From: Streptomyces roseifaciens
Lineage (GTDB): Bacteria; Actinomycetota; Actinomycetes; Streptomycetales; Streptomycetaceae
Assembly (NCBI RefSeq): GCF_001445655.1
Contig: NZ_LNBE01000004.1
Location: 1,984,001 to 2,048,000, forward strand
DNA length: 64,000 nt
Direction of reading: 5' to 3'
The notes beneath the pieces were generated by a model. It was not told the origin of the DNA and did no database searches. It was given only the letters and a program-made list of their open reading frames with translations. Of this stretch, positions 8,267-17,054 are shown one piece after another (position 1 is the stretch's first letter; each line of letters starts with the position of its first letter). Made by a program: the position numbers and the translations under genes.

Positions 8267-9931
8267 TCACAGCGCCTGCGGGAAGTCGAACAGCCGGTTC
8301 GGGTCGTATTGCCGCTTGAGCTTGGTCAAACGGCCCTCCGCGCCGCCGTAGTACGCCTTGCGCCAGTCCTTCAGGCTCGCGTCCGCGTAGTTCTGGTACG
8401 CGGCCCCCGAGGCGTGGCGGCGCATCGCGGCGTGGGTGCCGTCCAGCCATGACGTCTGGGTGCTGCCGGAACCGCCCGCGGCCCAGTGGGCCAGGTACTG
8501 GGCGAGGAAGCGCGAGCGGCGGTGGACGAAGGCCGTGGCCAGGGGCTGGACGCGGTTGACCGCGCCGCCCAGGGCCGTCAGCTGGACCGAGACGCCGCCG
8601 CTGCCGCCCCCTCGGCCGAAACGTTCCACCTGGCCGGTGAGCGCCTGTATGCCCGCCGCGTTCAGCGAGCGGTCGTAGAAGTCGGAGCGCGCGCCGTAGG
8701 TCTCGCGCTGCAGGGTGCCGGCCGTCTCGCGGCCGGGTGTGCGGCCCGGCAGGTGGCACTGCGCCTGGGACTTGTCGGAGCAGCCCGCGTAGGCGCGCAC
8801 CATGTCGAGGTGGGCGCGGCGGCGCAGCCGGACGCCGTTGGACGTGCCGCCGACCTTGCTCACCAGCAGGTCGAGGGCGTTCTCCAGGTCGCCTTGGGTG
8901 CCGAGGGAGTACGCGGACACGGAGATGCGCGGGGCGCCGCCCGCGGCGGCCGACAGGTCGCAGGAGGACCAGATCTCGTCGGGCCGGCTCGGCCCCCACT
9001 CCTGCCAGGCGCGGATCACGTCGGCGGCGCGCGACCAGGGCCAGGAGACGTAGCCGGTGACGCCGTCGGCCGCCGTGCGGGTGCGGAAGCGGAGCTCGGT
9101 GACCACGCCGAAGTTGCCGTTTCCGGCGCCGCGCAGGGCCCAGAAGAGGTCGGCGTTGCGCTCGGCGCCCACGTCGAGGACCTTGCCGTCGGCGGTGACG
9201 AGGGTGGCGCCGGTGAGGCTGTCGCAGGTCAGGCCGTAGGCACGGGAGGTGACGCCGTGTCCGCCGCCGAGGGCGAGGCCGGAGATGCCGACCGTCGGGC
9301 AGGAGCCGGAGGGGAGGGTGACGCCGTGCCCGGCCAGCCCGGTCTGGACGTCGATGAGCTTGGCGCCCGCGCCGATCACGGCGGACCGGGAGTCCGGGAT
9401 GCGGAGGGACTTCAGCCGGGAGACGTCGACGACGAGCCGGTCGGTGCCGCTGGACCAGCCGGCGTAGCTGTGACCGCCGTTGCGTATGGATATGAGGGTG
9501 CTGTAGCGGCGGGCGAAGGCGAGGCACTCGCGGACGTCCTGGACGTTCGCCACGTAGGCGATGCCGGCCGGGCGCAGGCTGTCGAAGCGGGTGTTGTAGA
9601 GCTGCCGGGCCGCGGCGTAGTCGGCGTCGCCGGGGCGGACGAGGCCGCCGGAGAGGCCCTTGCCGAGGGCGGCCCAGTCGGCGGCGGCCGGGTTGGGGCG
9701 CGGCGCTGCGGGGACGGCCCGGCCCGAGGTGACCATGCGGCCGGGGCGCTCCTGGCCGCTGCTGTCGGTGCAGGAGGCCGCCCAGGTGCCGGCCGCGGCC
9801 AGCCCGGTGCCGGCGGCGAGCAGCCGCCGCCTGCCCAGGACCCCGCGCGCACCGCCTGCCCGTGCGCCCGTGTCCGCGCTCGCCCCTATGCCGTGTGCGC
9901 CCGCACTCGTCCCGTTTTCGTCAACGGCCAT
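8267..9931 (-). CDS. Tat-exported FAD-binding oxidoreductase (berberine bridge enzyme-like)
   Basis: This 554-residue flavoprotein has a twin-arginine signal (GRRRLLAAGTGLAAAG, about residues 33-48) followed by an AASC site that could be lipidated. The FAD-binding PCMH domain shows RNGGHSYAGW, where the His usually carries the 8-alpha-N-histidyl bond, and GSCPTVGISGLALGGGHG, where the Cys usually makes a second covalent bond; bicovalent FAD is therefore likely. The C-terminal berberine-bridge motif appears as YDPNRLFDFPQ. Such enzymes oxidise sugars, alcohols or secondary metabolites. ATG 9931 is preferred because GGGGG lies upstream at suitable spacing; a GTG five codons earlier is possible. 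The substrate is unknown. Confidence 0.88.
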   Translation of the reverse strand: MAVDENGTSAGAHGIGASADTGARAGGARGVLGRRRLLAAGTGLAAAGTWAASCTDSSGQERPGRMVTSGRAVPAAPRPNPAAADWAALGKGLSGGLVRPGDADYAAARQLYNTRFDSLRPAGIAYVANVQDVRECLAFARRYSTLISIRNGGHSYAGWSSGTDRLVVDVSRLKSLRIPDSRSAVIGAGAKLIDVQTGLAGHGVTLPSGSCPTVGISGLALGGGHGVTSRAYGLTCDSLTGATLVTADGKVLDVGAERNADLFWALRGAGNGNFGVVTELRFRTRTAADGVTGYVSWPWSRAADVIRAWQEWGPSRPDEIWSSCDLSAAAGGAPRISVSAYSLGTQGDLENALDLLVSKVGGTSNGVRLRRRAHLDMVRAYAGCSDKSQAQCHLPGRTPGRETAGTLQRETYGARSDFYDRSLNAAGIQALTGQVERFGRGGGSGGVSVQLTALGGAVNRVQPLATAFVHRRSRFLAQYLAHWAAGGSGSTQTSWLDGTHAAMRRHASGAAYQNYADASLKDWRKAYYGGAEGRLTKLKRQYDPNRLFDFPQAL

Positions 9932-10052
9932 GTCCGCCCCCGTCACCCGATGTGCTGCCGTTTTCCCCCGTCGATCAGACAGATGGCACGGGGGTGGCGG
10001 TGGTTCCGCCTACCCGGGCGGGGCGGGAGCAGGCGTGGCGCAGGGCGGCCGC

Positions 10053-10226
10053 TCAGACGGCGCCGGCGGTGGCCTCGTGGCCCGCGGCGTCGTCGCGGGC
10101 CAGGGAGCGGGCGCGGCGTGCGGGGCCGCGCCAGCCGCACGTACAGCGGGCGGAGCAGAAGGATCCCTGCTCGCTGGTGCTCGTGAGGTGGGCCGCGGAC
10201 GGCTCCACGGATGCGCGGTCGGACAC
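10053..10226 (-). CDS. Small conserved Cys-containing protein (57 aa)
   Basis: A short frame from GTG 10226 to TGA 10053 encodes a protein with CSARCTCGWRG (C-x3-C-x-C) followed by a helix-forming Arg/Ala-rich C-terminus, resembling small putative metal-binding Streptomyces proteins. An in-frame stop lies just upstream, so no longer start exists. There is no ribosome-binding site, but TAGCGT (10238-10233) ends six bases before the GTG, consistent with a leaderless transcript. It lies between the oxidoreductase and lipoprotein genes. Function unknown. Confidence 0.6.
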   Translation of the reverse strand: MSDRASVEPSAAHLTSTSEQGSFCSARCTCGWRGPARRARSLARDDAAGHEATAGAV

Positions 10227-10319
10227 GTGACCACGCTACCGGGCCGTGACGGCGGCGCCCACGCCGTCGTTGGCAGTAACGGGTTCCACAGCGGGTCGGT
10301 GGCAGGGGGCTGGCAAGGC

Positions 10320-11276
10320 ATGGTGGCGCGGAGAGAGAGAAGCGGCAAAGAGGGACGCGGGAGACAGGGGCGCAGCAGGGGCGCGGCCGTCGGCCGCGCG
10401 GTGGCGTCCGGCCTCGCGCTCGGCCTCCTGATGTCCGGCTGCACGCTCCACGGCCCGGCCGCCCGCGAGGCCCCCGAGCTGCACGACAGCCTGAAGAGCC
10501 TGAGCGGCCAGGCCCGGCAGGCGGGCGACGGATCCGACCCCGGGCAGGCGCGCGCCGCGGTGCGCGGCGCCGCGCGGACGCTGGCCCGGGCGGGCCGGGC
10601 GCTGGTGCGCACCTCCATGGAGACGGTCAGCGGCGGCACACGGCTGACCATCCACGGCTCGGGTGGGTACGACTTCGCGCGGCCCGCCGGGCGGCTGACG
10701 GTGCTGGTGCCCGAGGACGCGGCCGGCGCGGCCGAGCACCGTCCGATCACGGAGGTCTTCGCCCCGGGCGAGCTGTTTATGAAGAACCGCGGTGCGGGCG
10801 TCCCGGCCGACAAGTGGGTGCGGCTCGCCACCGCCTCGCTCGCCGACGGGAACCTCCTGACCAGCGGCGCCACCGACCCCCTCGCCGCGGCCGAACTGCT
10901 GGGCGGCGCCCGCGAGGTGACCTACATGCGGGACGAGCGGGTCGGCGGGGTACTGGTGAGGCACTACTGGGGCACCATCGACCTGGGCCGGGCGGCGCGC
11001 TCCGCTCCGGCGCGCGACCGGGGGCCGCTCGCCACGGCGGCCAAAGGTTTCTCCAGCGGCACGGTGGCCTTCGACGCCTATCTGGACGAGCAGGGCAGGC
11101 CGCGCCGGCTGCGTCACCGGTTCAGCGTGGAGGGAACGGGTCCGTCGGCGCCTTCGGCCGCCCCCATGACGGTGGTCTCGACGGTCGAACTGTACGACTT
11201 CGGCGCCGAAGTGGCCGTTGACCTACCCGAGGCCGCCGATATCTATGCGGGGAAGGTCGGATCGCCGCGGAATTGA
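10320..11276 (+). CDS. Secreted lipoprotein, LolA/LppX-like
   Basis: The 318-residue protein has a basic N-terminus and a lipobox LLMSGC (Cys about residue 41), so it should be anchored on the outer face of the membrane. The mature part is beta-rich without catalytic motifs and resembles LolA/LppX-type lipid-binding or hypothetical Streptomyces lipoproteins. ATG 10320 is used; GTG 10323 immediately follows and either may be used. It is transcribed away from the small Cys protein gene. The role is not evident from its neighbours. Confidence 0.7.
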   Translation: MVARRERSGKEGRGRQGRSRGAAVGRAVASGLALGLLMSGCTLHGPAAREAPELHDSLKSLSGQARQAGDGSDPGQARAAVRGAARTLARAGRALVRTSMETVSGGTRLTIHGSGGYDFARPAGRLTVLVPEDAAGAAEHRPITEVFAPGELFMKNRGAGVPADKWVRLATASLADGNLLTSGATDPLAAAELLGGAREVTYMRDERVGGVLVRHYWGTIDLGRAARSAPARDRGPLATAAKGFSSGTVAFDAYLDEQGRPRRLRHRFSVEGTGPSAPSAAPMTVVSTVELYDFGAEVAVDLPEAADIYAGKVGSPRN

Positions 11277-11411
11277 CGCGGCAGGGCGTAGTTGGCCATG
11301 GAAATGGTCCTTCTGTGCCATGCGCGCCGTGTGTACCGATCACTACGCTGGTAAGCCGAGGAAACCTCGAAAGTCCCAGACCCGAGCGAAAGACCCGAGG
11401 AGGTGAATCAC

Positions 11412-11585
11412 GTGGTTTCGCGACGCGGTTCGTCGGGCGGGCCGGATCCCGTGGCCCTCATCGAGATCGATCTCTACGGTGATTTGATGATCGCCGCGTC
11501 CAGTGCGGATGAGGACCGGCTGAGCGCCGATCGTATCGACGAGGTTTTGCGGGTCGTTCCCGCAGGGGGCAAGCGCGAGGACTGA
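11412..11585 (+). CDS. Conserved small hypothetical protein (57 aa)
   Basis: GTG 11412 lies 8 nt after GGAGG, so this start is preferred over the in-frame GTG 11403, which overlaps the ribosome-binding site. The product has a hydrophobic centre (ALIEIDLYGDLMIAAS) and an acidic helix (RLSADRIDEVL); there is no signal peptide or metal motif. It is found next to csoR in Streptomyces as I recall, and a strong hairpin separates the two convergent genes here. I cannot assign a function. Confidence 0.7.
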   Translation: MVSRRGSSGGPDPVALIEIDLYGDLMIAASSADEDRLSADRIDEVLRVVPAGGKRED

Positions 11586-11621
11586 CGGTCCCGGGGCGTC
11601 CGGCACCACGGCGCGGTCCTG

Positions 11622-11652
11622 CGGTGCCCCGCCGGGCTCCGGCGGGGCACCG
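11622..11652. terminator. Bidirectional hairpin terminator
   Basis: CGGTGCCCCGCCGG, loop GCT, CCGGCGGGGCACCG is a perfect 14-bp stem between the small plus-strand gene and csoR on the minus strand. Confidence 0.65.
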
Positions 11653-11659
11653 GAAGCGC

Positions 11660-12049
11660 TCAGGTCCGCAGCAGGCGCGCGATCGCCGCGCTGGCCTCCG
11701 CGACCTTGGCGTCGATCTCGTCCCCGCCCTTGACCGCGGCCTGGGCGACGCAGTGCCGCAGGTGCTCCTGCAGGAGCTGCAGGGCGAAGGACTGCAGTGC
11801 CTTCGTCCCGGCCGACACCTGGGTGAGTATGTCGATGCAGTAGACGTCTTCCTCGACCATGCGCTGGAGGCCGCGGATCTGGCCCTCGATCCGGCGCAGG
11901 CGCTTGAGGTGCTGGTCCTTCTGATGGCTGTAGCCGTGCGGGCCGGAATGCTCTCCGGCGCCGGCGGGTGCCTCGGCGTGGCAGGCGGCCGCCGTGCCCG
12001 TCGCCGCTGCGTCGTCGCCGCCGGCCGGGGGGGCTTCCGTGGTCGTCAT
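11660..12049 (-). CDS. csoR: CsoR-family copper-sensing repressor
   Basis: The 129-residue protein is an all-helical DUF156/CsoR repressor. The Cu(I)-binding triad is visible with the exact spacing of Mycobacterium tuberculosis CsoR: Cys71, His96 and Cys100 (25 and 4 residues apart). The first 45 residues are a low-complexity, His/Cys-containing extension not present in short CsoRs. ATG 12049 follows GGAGG at 10 nt. A GTATACCC-type palindrome upstream (12124-12142) is the expected operator, indicating autoregulation. S. coelicolor/S. lividans CsoR occupies the same place next to Pit and pst genes. Copper binding would release the DNA and derepress copper export genes elsewhere. Confidence 0.92.
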   Translation of the reverse strand: MTTTEAPPAGGDDAAATGTAAACHAEAPAGAGEHSGPHGYSHQKDQHLKRLRRIEGQIRGLQRMVEEDVYCIDILTQVSAGTKALQSFALQLLQEHLRHCVAQAAVKGGDEIDAKVAEASAAIARLLRT

Positions 12050-12108
12050 GGCGTCCGTCCTCCTGCCGTCCGGCGGGCCCGTGGCCCGGGGATTCGCCCG
12101 TGCTGCTG

Positions 12109-12142
12109 CGTATACCCCACTCGTATACCCCCAGCGGGTATA
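12109..12142. promoter_or_regulatory. CsoR operator
   Basis: TATACCC-CCAGC-GGGTATA (12124-12142) is a perfect 7+5+7 inverted repeat matching the GC-flanked ATACCC/GGGTAT sites bound by actinobacterial CsoR. A further half site, CGTATACCCC, occurs at 12109-12118 and again at 12122-12131, 13 bp apart. The site lies 75 bp upstream of the csoR start and also upstream of the divergent DUF47-Pit genes. Confidence 0.75.
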
Positions 12143-12289
12143 TGGTACAGAATTTTGCCCGCTGCGGCGGTACCTGGCTTCATGAGCACTCTGCCCGATG
12201 GGCGACACTGAGGGAATGCCAGTTAGCTGTGGCCGGATGATGCGCCTAGCATCAACGAGACCGAATCCGTTGCACCCCGAGGATCCCAC

Positions 12290-12910
12290 GTGCGCTTTCG
12301 TCTGACCCCCAGGGAGACGAGCTTCTACGACATGTTCGCCGCCTCCGCGGACAACATCGTCACGGGCTCCAAGCTCCTGATGGAACTGCTCGGAGCGGAT
12401 ACGTCCGCCCGGGTCGAGATCGCCGAGCGGATGCGCGCAGCGGAGCACGCGGGTGACGATGCGACGCACGCGATCTTCCACCAGCTGAACTCTTCGTTCA
12501 TCACGCCGTTCGACCGCGAGGACATCTACGCCCTCGCCGGCTCGCTCGACGACATCATGGACTTCATGGAGGAGGCCGTCGACCTGGTCGTCCTGTACCA
12601 GGTCGAGGAGCTCCCCAAGGGCGTCGAGCAGCAGATCGAGGTCCTCGCGCGGGCCGCGGAGCTGACCGCCGAGGCCATGCCGAACCTGCGCACCATGACC
12701 AATCTCACGGAGTACTGGATCGAGGTGAACCGTCTGGAGAACCAGGCGGACCAGATCCACCGCAAGCTCCTGGCCCAGCTCTTCAACGGCAAGTACGACG
12801 CCATCGAGGTGCTGAAGCTCAAGCAGATCGTGGATGTGCTGGAAGAGGCGGCGGACGCGTTCGAGCACGTCGCCAATACGGTCGAGACCATCGCGGTCAA
12901 GGAGTCCTGA
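12290..12910 (+). CDS. DUF47/PhoU-like accessory protein of the phosphate permease
   Basis: The 206-residue, all-helical, acidic protein matches the DUF47 family (PhoU-like fold, formerly Pit accessory protein). It contains repeated acidic EXXXD-type helices (for example FDREDIYALAGSLDDIMD) that bind metal in PhoU-like proteins. GTG 12290 follows GAGGA at 6 nt. The permease gene starts 6 nt after its stop, so the two are co-translated and the protein probably modulates Pit activity on the cytoplasmic side. Confidence 0.88.
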   Translation: MRFRLTPRETSFYDMFAASADNIVTGSKLLMELLGADTSARVEIAERMRAAEHAGDDATHAIFHQLNSSFITPFDREDIYALAGSLDDIMDFMEEAVDLVVLYQVEELPKGVEQQIEVLARAAELTAEAMPNLRTMTNLTEYWIEVNRLENQADQIHRKLLAQLFNGKYDAIEVLKLKQIVDVLEEAADAFEHVANTVETIAVKES

Positions 12911-12916
12911 CCCCCG

Positions 12917-13915
12917 GTGGACACCTTCGCTCTCGTCGTGACCATCGGGGTCGCGCTCGGCTTCACCTATACCAACGGCTTTCACGACTCCGCGAACGCC
13001 ATCGCGACCTCGGTCTCCACGCGGGCGCTGACCCCGCGCGCGGCCCTCGCGATGGCGGCCGTGATGAACCTCGCCGGTGCCTTCCTGGGCAGCGGGGTGG
13101 CCAAGACGGTCAGCGAGGGCCTGATCGAGTCGCCGGTCGGTGACAAGGGGATGGGCATCCTCTTCGCGGCCCTGATCGGCGCGATCGCCTGGAACCTGAT
13201 CACCTGGTACTTCGGCCTGCCCTCGTCCTCCTCGCACGCCCTCTTCGGCGGCATGGTGGGCGCGGCGCTCGCGGGCGGCACCGGCGTCATCTGGTCGGGC
13301 GTCGTCGAGAAGATCGTCATCCCGATGTTCGTCTCGCCCTTCGTCGGCCTGATCCTCGGCTATCTGGTGATGGTCGCGATCATGTGGATGTTCCGCCGGG
13401 CCAACCCGCACAAGGCCAAGCGCGGCTTCCGGATCGCGCAGACGGTCTCGGCGGCCGGCATGGCGCTCGGCCACGGTCTGCAGGACGCCCAGAAGACCAT
13501 GGGCATCGTGATGATGGCGCTGGTCATCGGCGATGTGCAGGCCAAGGGCGACGCCATCCCGGTCTGGGTCAAGCTCTCCTGCGCGATCATGCTCTCGCTC
13601 GGCACCTACGCGGGCGGCTGGCGGATCATGCGGACGCTCGGCCGCAAGATCATCGAGCTGGACCCGCCGCAGGGCTTCGCGGCCGAGACCACCGGTGCGT
13701 CGGTCATGTTCACGACGGCCTTCATGTTCCACGCGCCGATCTCCACCACGCATGTGATCACCTCGGCGATCATGGGCGTCGGTGCGACCAAGCGGGTGAA
13801 CGCGGTCCGCTGGGGCGTCGCCAAGAACATCATCCTGGGCTGGTTCATCACGATGCCGGCCGCGGCCGCCGTCGCTGCGCTCAGCTACTGGGTGGTCAAC
13901 CTGGCCTTCGGTTAA
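12917..13915 (+). CDS. pit: Low-affinity inorganic phosphate transporter, PiT family
   Basis: The 332-residue membrane protein has the two PiT signature motifs: GFHDSANAIATS near the N-terminus (about residues 19-30) and a second copy, GHGLQDAQKTMGIV (about 191-204). About ten hydrophobic helices are visible. PiT carriers import metal-phosphate with protons. Context with csoR upstream and pstSCAB downstream corresponds to PitH1 of S. coelicolor as I recall. A strong terminator follows. Confidence 0.92.
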   Translation: MDTFALVVTIGVALGFTYTNGFHDSANAIATSVSTRALTPRAALAMAAVMNLAGAFLGSGVAKTVSEGLIESPVGDKGMGILFAALIGAIAWNLITWYFGLPSSSSHALFGGMVGAALAGGTGVIWSGVVEKIVIPMFVSPFVGLILGYLVMVAIMWMFRRANPHKAKRGFRIAQTVSAAGMALGHGLQDAQKTMGIVMMALVIGDVQAKGDAIPVWVKLSCAIMLSLGTYAGGWRIMRTLGRKIIELDPPQGFAAETTGASVMFTTAFMFHAPISTTHVITSAIMGVGATKRVNAVRWGVAKNIILGWFITMPAAAAVAALSYWVVNLAFG

Positions 13916-13937
13916 CCGGAGGCGCACGAACGCGGAC

Positions 13938-13972
13938 GGGCCCGCCCCCTGGTACGAACAGGGGGCGGGCCC
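13938..13972. terminator. Strong hairpin between pit and pstB
   Basis: GGGCCCGCCCCCTG, loop GTACGAA, CAGGGGGCGGGCCC: a perfect 14-bp stem 22 nt after the pit stop, placed to end transcription from pit (plus) and from pstB (minus). Confidence 0.75.
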
Positions 13973-14073
13973 TTCGTCTTGCGGTGGCACCGCCATGCAG
14001 CACCGCGAGACGGCCTGCGGCCGGCTGCCCTGCGGGGCGCCGCGCCGTTGTCCTGTGCGGCCTCGGGTGGTTC

Positions 14074-14853
14074 TTATCCGAACCGGCCCGAGATGTAGTC
14101 CTCCGTGGCCTGGACCGACGGGTTGGAGAAGATCCTCGCCGTCTCGTCGATCTCGACCAGCTTGCCCGGCTGGCCGACGCCCGCCAGGTTGAAGAACGCG
14201 GTGCGGTCCGAGACGCGCGCGGCCTGCTGCATGTTGTGCGTGACGATCACGATCGTGAAGCGCTCCTTCAGCTCCCCGATCAGATCCTCGATCGCGAGCG
14301 TCGAGATCGGGTCGAGCGCCGAGCAGGGCTCGTCCATCAGCAGGACCTGCGGTTCCACCGCGATCGCCCGGGCTATGCACAGCCGCTGCTGCTGACCGCC
14401 GGAGAGGCCCGCTCCCGGCTTGTTCAGCCGGTCCTTGACCTCCTTCCAGAGGTTCGCGCCCTGGAGGGACTTCTCGACCACGTCGTCCAGCTCGGACTTG
14501 CGGATGCGCCCGCCGTTGAGCCGGATGCCCGCGGCCACGTTCTCGTAGATCGACATGGTCGGGAAGGGGTTCGGCCGCTGGAAGACCATGCCGACCGTGC
14601 GGCGCACGGAGACCGGGTCGACGCCGGCGCCGTAGAGGTTCTCGTCGTCCAGCATCACCTTGCCCTCGACGCGGCCGCCGGGGGTGACCTCGTGCATGCG
14701 GTTCAGGGTGCGCAGGAAGGTGGACTTGCCGCAGCCGGAGGGGCCGATGAAGGCGGTCACGGAGCGGGGTTCGACGGTCATCGAGATGTCGTCGATGGCC
14801 TTGTGGGCGCCGTAGTACGCGGAGAGGCCGCTGACGTCGATTCGCTTGGCCAT
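14074..14853 (-). CDS. pstB: Phosphate ABC transporter ATP-binding protein PstB
   Basis: The 259-residue ATPase has Walker A GPSGCGKS (about residue 37-44), the PstB-typical Q-loop FQRPNPFP, signature LSGGQQQR, Walker B LLMDEP and the switch His in IVTHNM. It energises high-affinity phosphate import with PstA/PstC/PstS. ATG 14853 fits the family N-terminus MAKRIDV; an upstream GTG is possible. It is the last gene of the pstSCAB operon and is followed by a strong terminator. Confidence 0.97.
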   Translation of the reverse strand: MAKRIDVSGLSAYYGAHKAIDDISMTVEPRSVTAFIGPSGCGKSTFLRTLNRMHEVTPGGRVEGKVMLDDENLYGAGVDPVSVRRTVGMVFQRPNPFPTMSIYENVAAGIRLNGGRIRKSELDDVVEKSLQGANLWKEVKDRLNKPGAGLSGGQQQRLCIARAIAVEPQVLLMDEPCSALDPISTLAIEDLIGELKERFTIVIVTHNMQQAARVSDRTAFFNLAGVGQPGKLVEIDETARIFSNPSVQATEDYISGRFG

Positions 14854-14883
14854 GGGGATCACTTCTGCTTTCTGCTATCGCTG

Positions 14884-15969
14884 TCAGCGATGGGTCTTGG
14901 GGGCCTTCCAGCGGGCGATGCCGCGGGCCACCAGGTTGAGGATCATGACGAAGGCGATGAGGACGAGAGCCGCCGCCCAGGCGCGGTCGTAGCTGGCGTC
15001 GTTGCCGGCCGCCCACTGCTCGTAGATGTAGTACGGCAGGGAGGACTGGGCGCCTTCGAAGGGGTTGTTGTTGATCACCTGGGAGCCGAAGACCAGGAGG
15101 ACGATCGGGGCGGACTCGCCGGCGATACGGGCGATGGCCAGGGTGACGCCGGTGGCGATGCCGCCGATCGCCGTGGGCAGCACGACCTTGAGGATCGTGC
15201 GCCACTTGGGCACGCCCAGGGCCAGCGAGGCCTCGCGCAGCTCGTTGGGGACGAGCTTGAGCATCTCCTCGGTCGAGCGGACCACGACCGGCATCATCAG
15301 GATCGCCAGGGCCATCGACCCGGCGAAGCCGGAGTAGCCGAAGTCGAGCATGAGGATCCAGAAGCTCAGGATGAACAGGCCCGCGACGATCGACGGGATG
15401 CCCGTCATGACGTCCACGAAGAACGTCACCGCCTTGGCCAGCCGGCCCCGGCCGTACTCGACCAGGTAGATCGCCGTCAGCAGGCCGACGGGGGCCGCGA
15501 CGGCCGTGGCGATGCCGACCTGCTCCAGGGTGCCGATGATCGCGTGGTAGACGCCGCCGCCGGGCTGGATGGTCAGCACCCCGGCCATGGAGTGGGTGAG
15601 GAAGTTCCCGTCGAGGACCTTCGCGCCGCGGGCCACGGTCTCCCAGACCAGCGAGACCAGCGGTACGACGGCGAGCAGGAAGCAGACCCAGACGAGGCTG
15701 GTGGCGAGGCGGTCCTTGGCCTGCCGGCGGCCCTCGACGCGGGCCGCGAGCGCGTACATCACGATGACGAAGAGGCCGCCGGCTATCAGGCCCCACTGGA
15801 TCCGGCTGCTCAGCGCGGCGCCCAGGCCGATGCCGCAGCCCGCGGCGATCGCGCCGGCGGCGACGGCGGCCGGGGTCCAGCGCGGCAGGCGCGGCTGGCG
15901 CAGGGTGACGGGGCGCGGCTGCGGGGCGCTGTCGGCGACCAGCGGCTGGTCGATGCTCACGTCGCTCAT
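14884..15969 (-). CDS. pstA: Phosphate ABC transporter permease PstA
   Basis: The 361-residue permease has six or more membrane segments and the EAA loop ELREASLALGVPKWRT (about residues 240-255) that docks the ATPase. The N-terminus carries an extra hydrophilic stretch and hydrophobic pair before the core, as is usual in Streptomyces PstA. ATG 15969 has AAGGAG at 8 nt and overlaps the pstC stop by 4 nt (ATGA), so the two permeases are coupled. Confidence 0.95.
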   Translation of the reverse strand: MSDVSIDQPLVADSAPQPRPVTLRQPRLPRWTPAAVAAGAIAAGCGIGLGAALSSRIQWGLIAGGLFVIVMYALAARVEGRRQAKDRLATSLVWVCFLLAVVPLVSLVWETVARGAKVLDGNFLTHSMAGVLTIQPGGGVYHAIIGTLEQVGIATAVAAPVGLLTAIYLVEYGRGRLAKAVTFFVDVMTGIPSIVAGLFILSFWILMLDFGYSGFAGSMALAILMMPVVVRSTEEMLKLVPNELREASLALGVPKWRTILKVVLPTAIGGIATGVTLAIARIAGESAPIVLLVFGSQVINNNPFEGAQSSLPYYIYEQWAAGNDASYDRAWAAALVLIAFVMILNLVARGIARWKAPKTHR

Positions 15970-16946
15970 TCCGAGTACTCCTTGCGACGCGCGATGATCA
16001 TCCGGGCCGCGCCGTTGACCAGCAGGGTCAGGACGAAGAGGACGAGGCCGGAGGCGATCAGGGCGTCCTTGCCGATCTCACCGGACTCCTTGAAGCTGCT
16101 CGCGATGTTCTGCGCGAACGTGCCGCCGCCCGGGTCCAGCAGGCTCGTGCCGATGATGAAGCTGGGGGAGAGGACGGTCGCGACGGCCATCGTCTCGCCG
16201 AGGGCGCGGCCGAGGCCGAGCATCGAGGCGCTGATGACGCCGGAGCGGCCGAAGGGGAGGACGGCCATCCGGATGACTTCCCAGCGGGTGGCGCCGAGCG
16301 CGAGCGCGGCCTCCTCGTGCATCTTCGGGGCCTGCAGGAAGACCTCGCGGCTGACGCTGGTGACGATCGGCAGGATCATGATCGCCAGCAGGATGCCGAT
16401 GGTGAACAGGGAGCGGGCGGCGCCGTCGTTGTACTCGAAGATGCCGGTCCAGCCGAGGTAGTCGTTCATCCAGCTGTAGAGGCCGCCCAGGTGCGGCACC
16501 AGGAAGAGGGCGCCCCACAGGCCGTAGACGATGGACGGCACGGCGGCGAGCAGGTCGATCACGTACGCGAGCGGGGTGGCGAGCCGGCGCGGGGCGTAGT
16601 GCGAGATGAAGAGCGCGACGCCGATGGCGACGGGCACCGCGATGAGCATCGCGATCAGCGAGCTGACGATGGTGCCGAAGGCCAGGACGGCGATGCCGAA
16701 GACCGGCGGCGTGGCGTTGGCGTTCCACTCGAAGGTGGTGAAGAAGCTGCCTTCGTTGTGGGAGAGGGCATTGGTGGCCCGGACGGTGAGGAAGACCGCG
16801 ATGGCGGCCATGATCACCAGAAGCAGGAGGCCGGAGCCGCGGGAGAGGGCGAGGAAGATCCGGTCGCCCGGGCGGGTGGCGGCCGACGACCGCTGCTTGC
16901 CGGGAGGAGCCGGCGAGCCGGCCGTGGTGGCTGAGGTTATGTCCAT
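15966..16946 (-). CDS. pstC: Phosphate ABC transporter permease PstC
   Basis: The 326-residue permease has six main membrane segments and the EAA loop HEEAALALGATRWEVIR (about residues 215-231). A polar Ser/Ala/Pro-rich N-terminus precedes the first helix. It pairs with PstA, whose start codon overlaps its stop. Between pstS and pstC lies a strong hairpin (17014-17049) that may lower expression of the permease genes relative to the binding protein. Confidence 0.95.
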   Translation of the reverse strand: MDITSATTAGSPAPPGKQRSSAATRPGDRIFLALSRGSGLLLLVIMAAIAVFLTVRATNALSHNEGSFFTTFEWNANATPPVFGIAVLAFGTIVSSLIAMLIAVPVAIGVALFISHYAPRRLATPLAYVIDLLAAVPSIVYGLWGALFLVPHLGGLYSWMNDYLGWTGIFEYNDGAARSLFTIGILLAIMILPIVTSVSREVFLQAPKMHEEAALALGATRWEVIRMAVLPFGRSGVISASMLGLGRALGETMAVATVLSPSFIIGTSLLDPGGGTFAQNIASSFKESGEIGKDALIASGLVLFVLTLLVNGAARMIIARRKEYSE

Positions 16947-17013
16947 GAGGTTCTCCGGTCTGCGGGCCGCTTCCCGGCGGGGGCGCGGCCCTGGTGCGGC
17001 GGTGCACCGGATG

Positions 17014-17049
17014 GTGTGACCGGGCCCCGGCGGCGGGGCCCGGTCACAC
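17014..17049 (-). terminator. Intergenic hairpin after pstS (attenuator-like)
   Basis: GTGTGACCGGGCCCCG, loop GCGG, CGGGGCCCGGTCACAC is a perfect 16-bp stem placed 6 nt after the pstS stop and 67 nt before pstC. Inside an operon such a structure typically stabilises the upstream message or partly terminates, giving more binding protein than permease. Confidence 0.7.
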
Positions 17050-17054
17050 GCGGG

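Noticed and set aside
11660..15796. A 1378-codon open frame on the minus strand across csoR, pit and pstBA
   Set aside because: Only its last 129 codons (csoR) are real. The rest is antisense to DUF47 and pit and out of frame with pstB and pstA, whose motifs are complete in their own frames; long shadow frames are normal at this GC content.
13384..16461. A 1025-codon open frame on the plus strand
   Set aside because: Antisense to pstBAC with Arg/Asp/His-rich, motif-free translation; the true genes have intact ABC transporter motifs.
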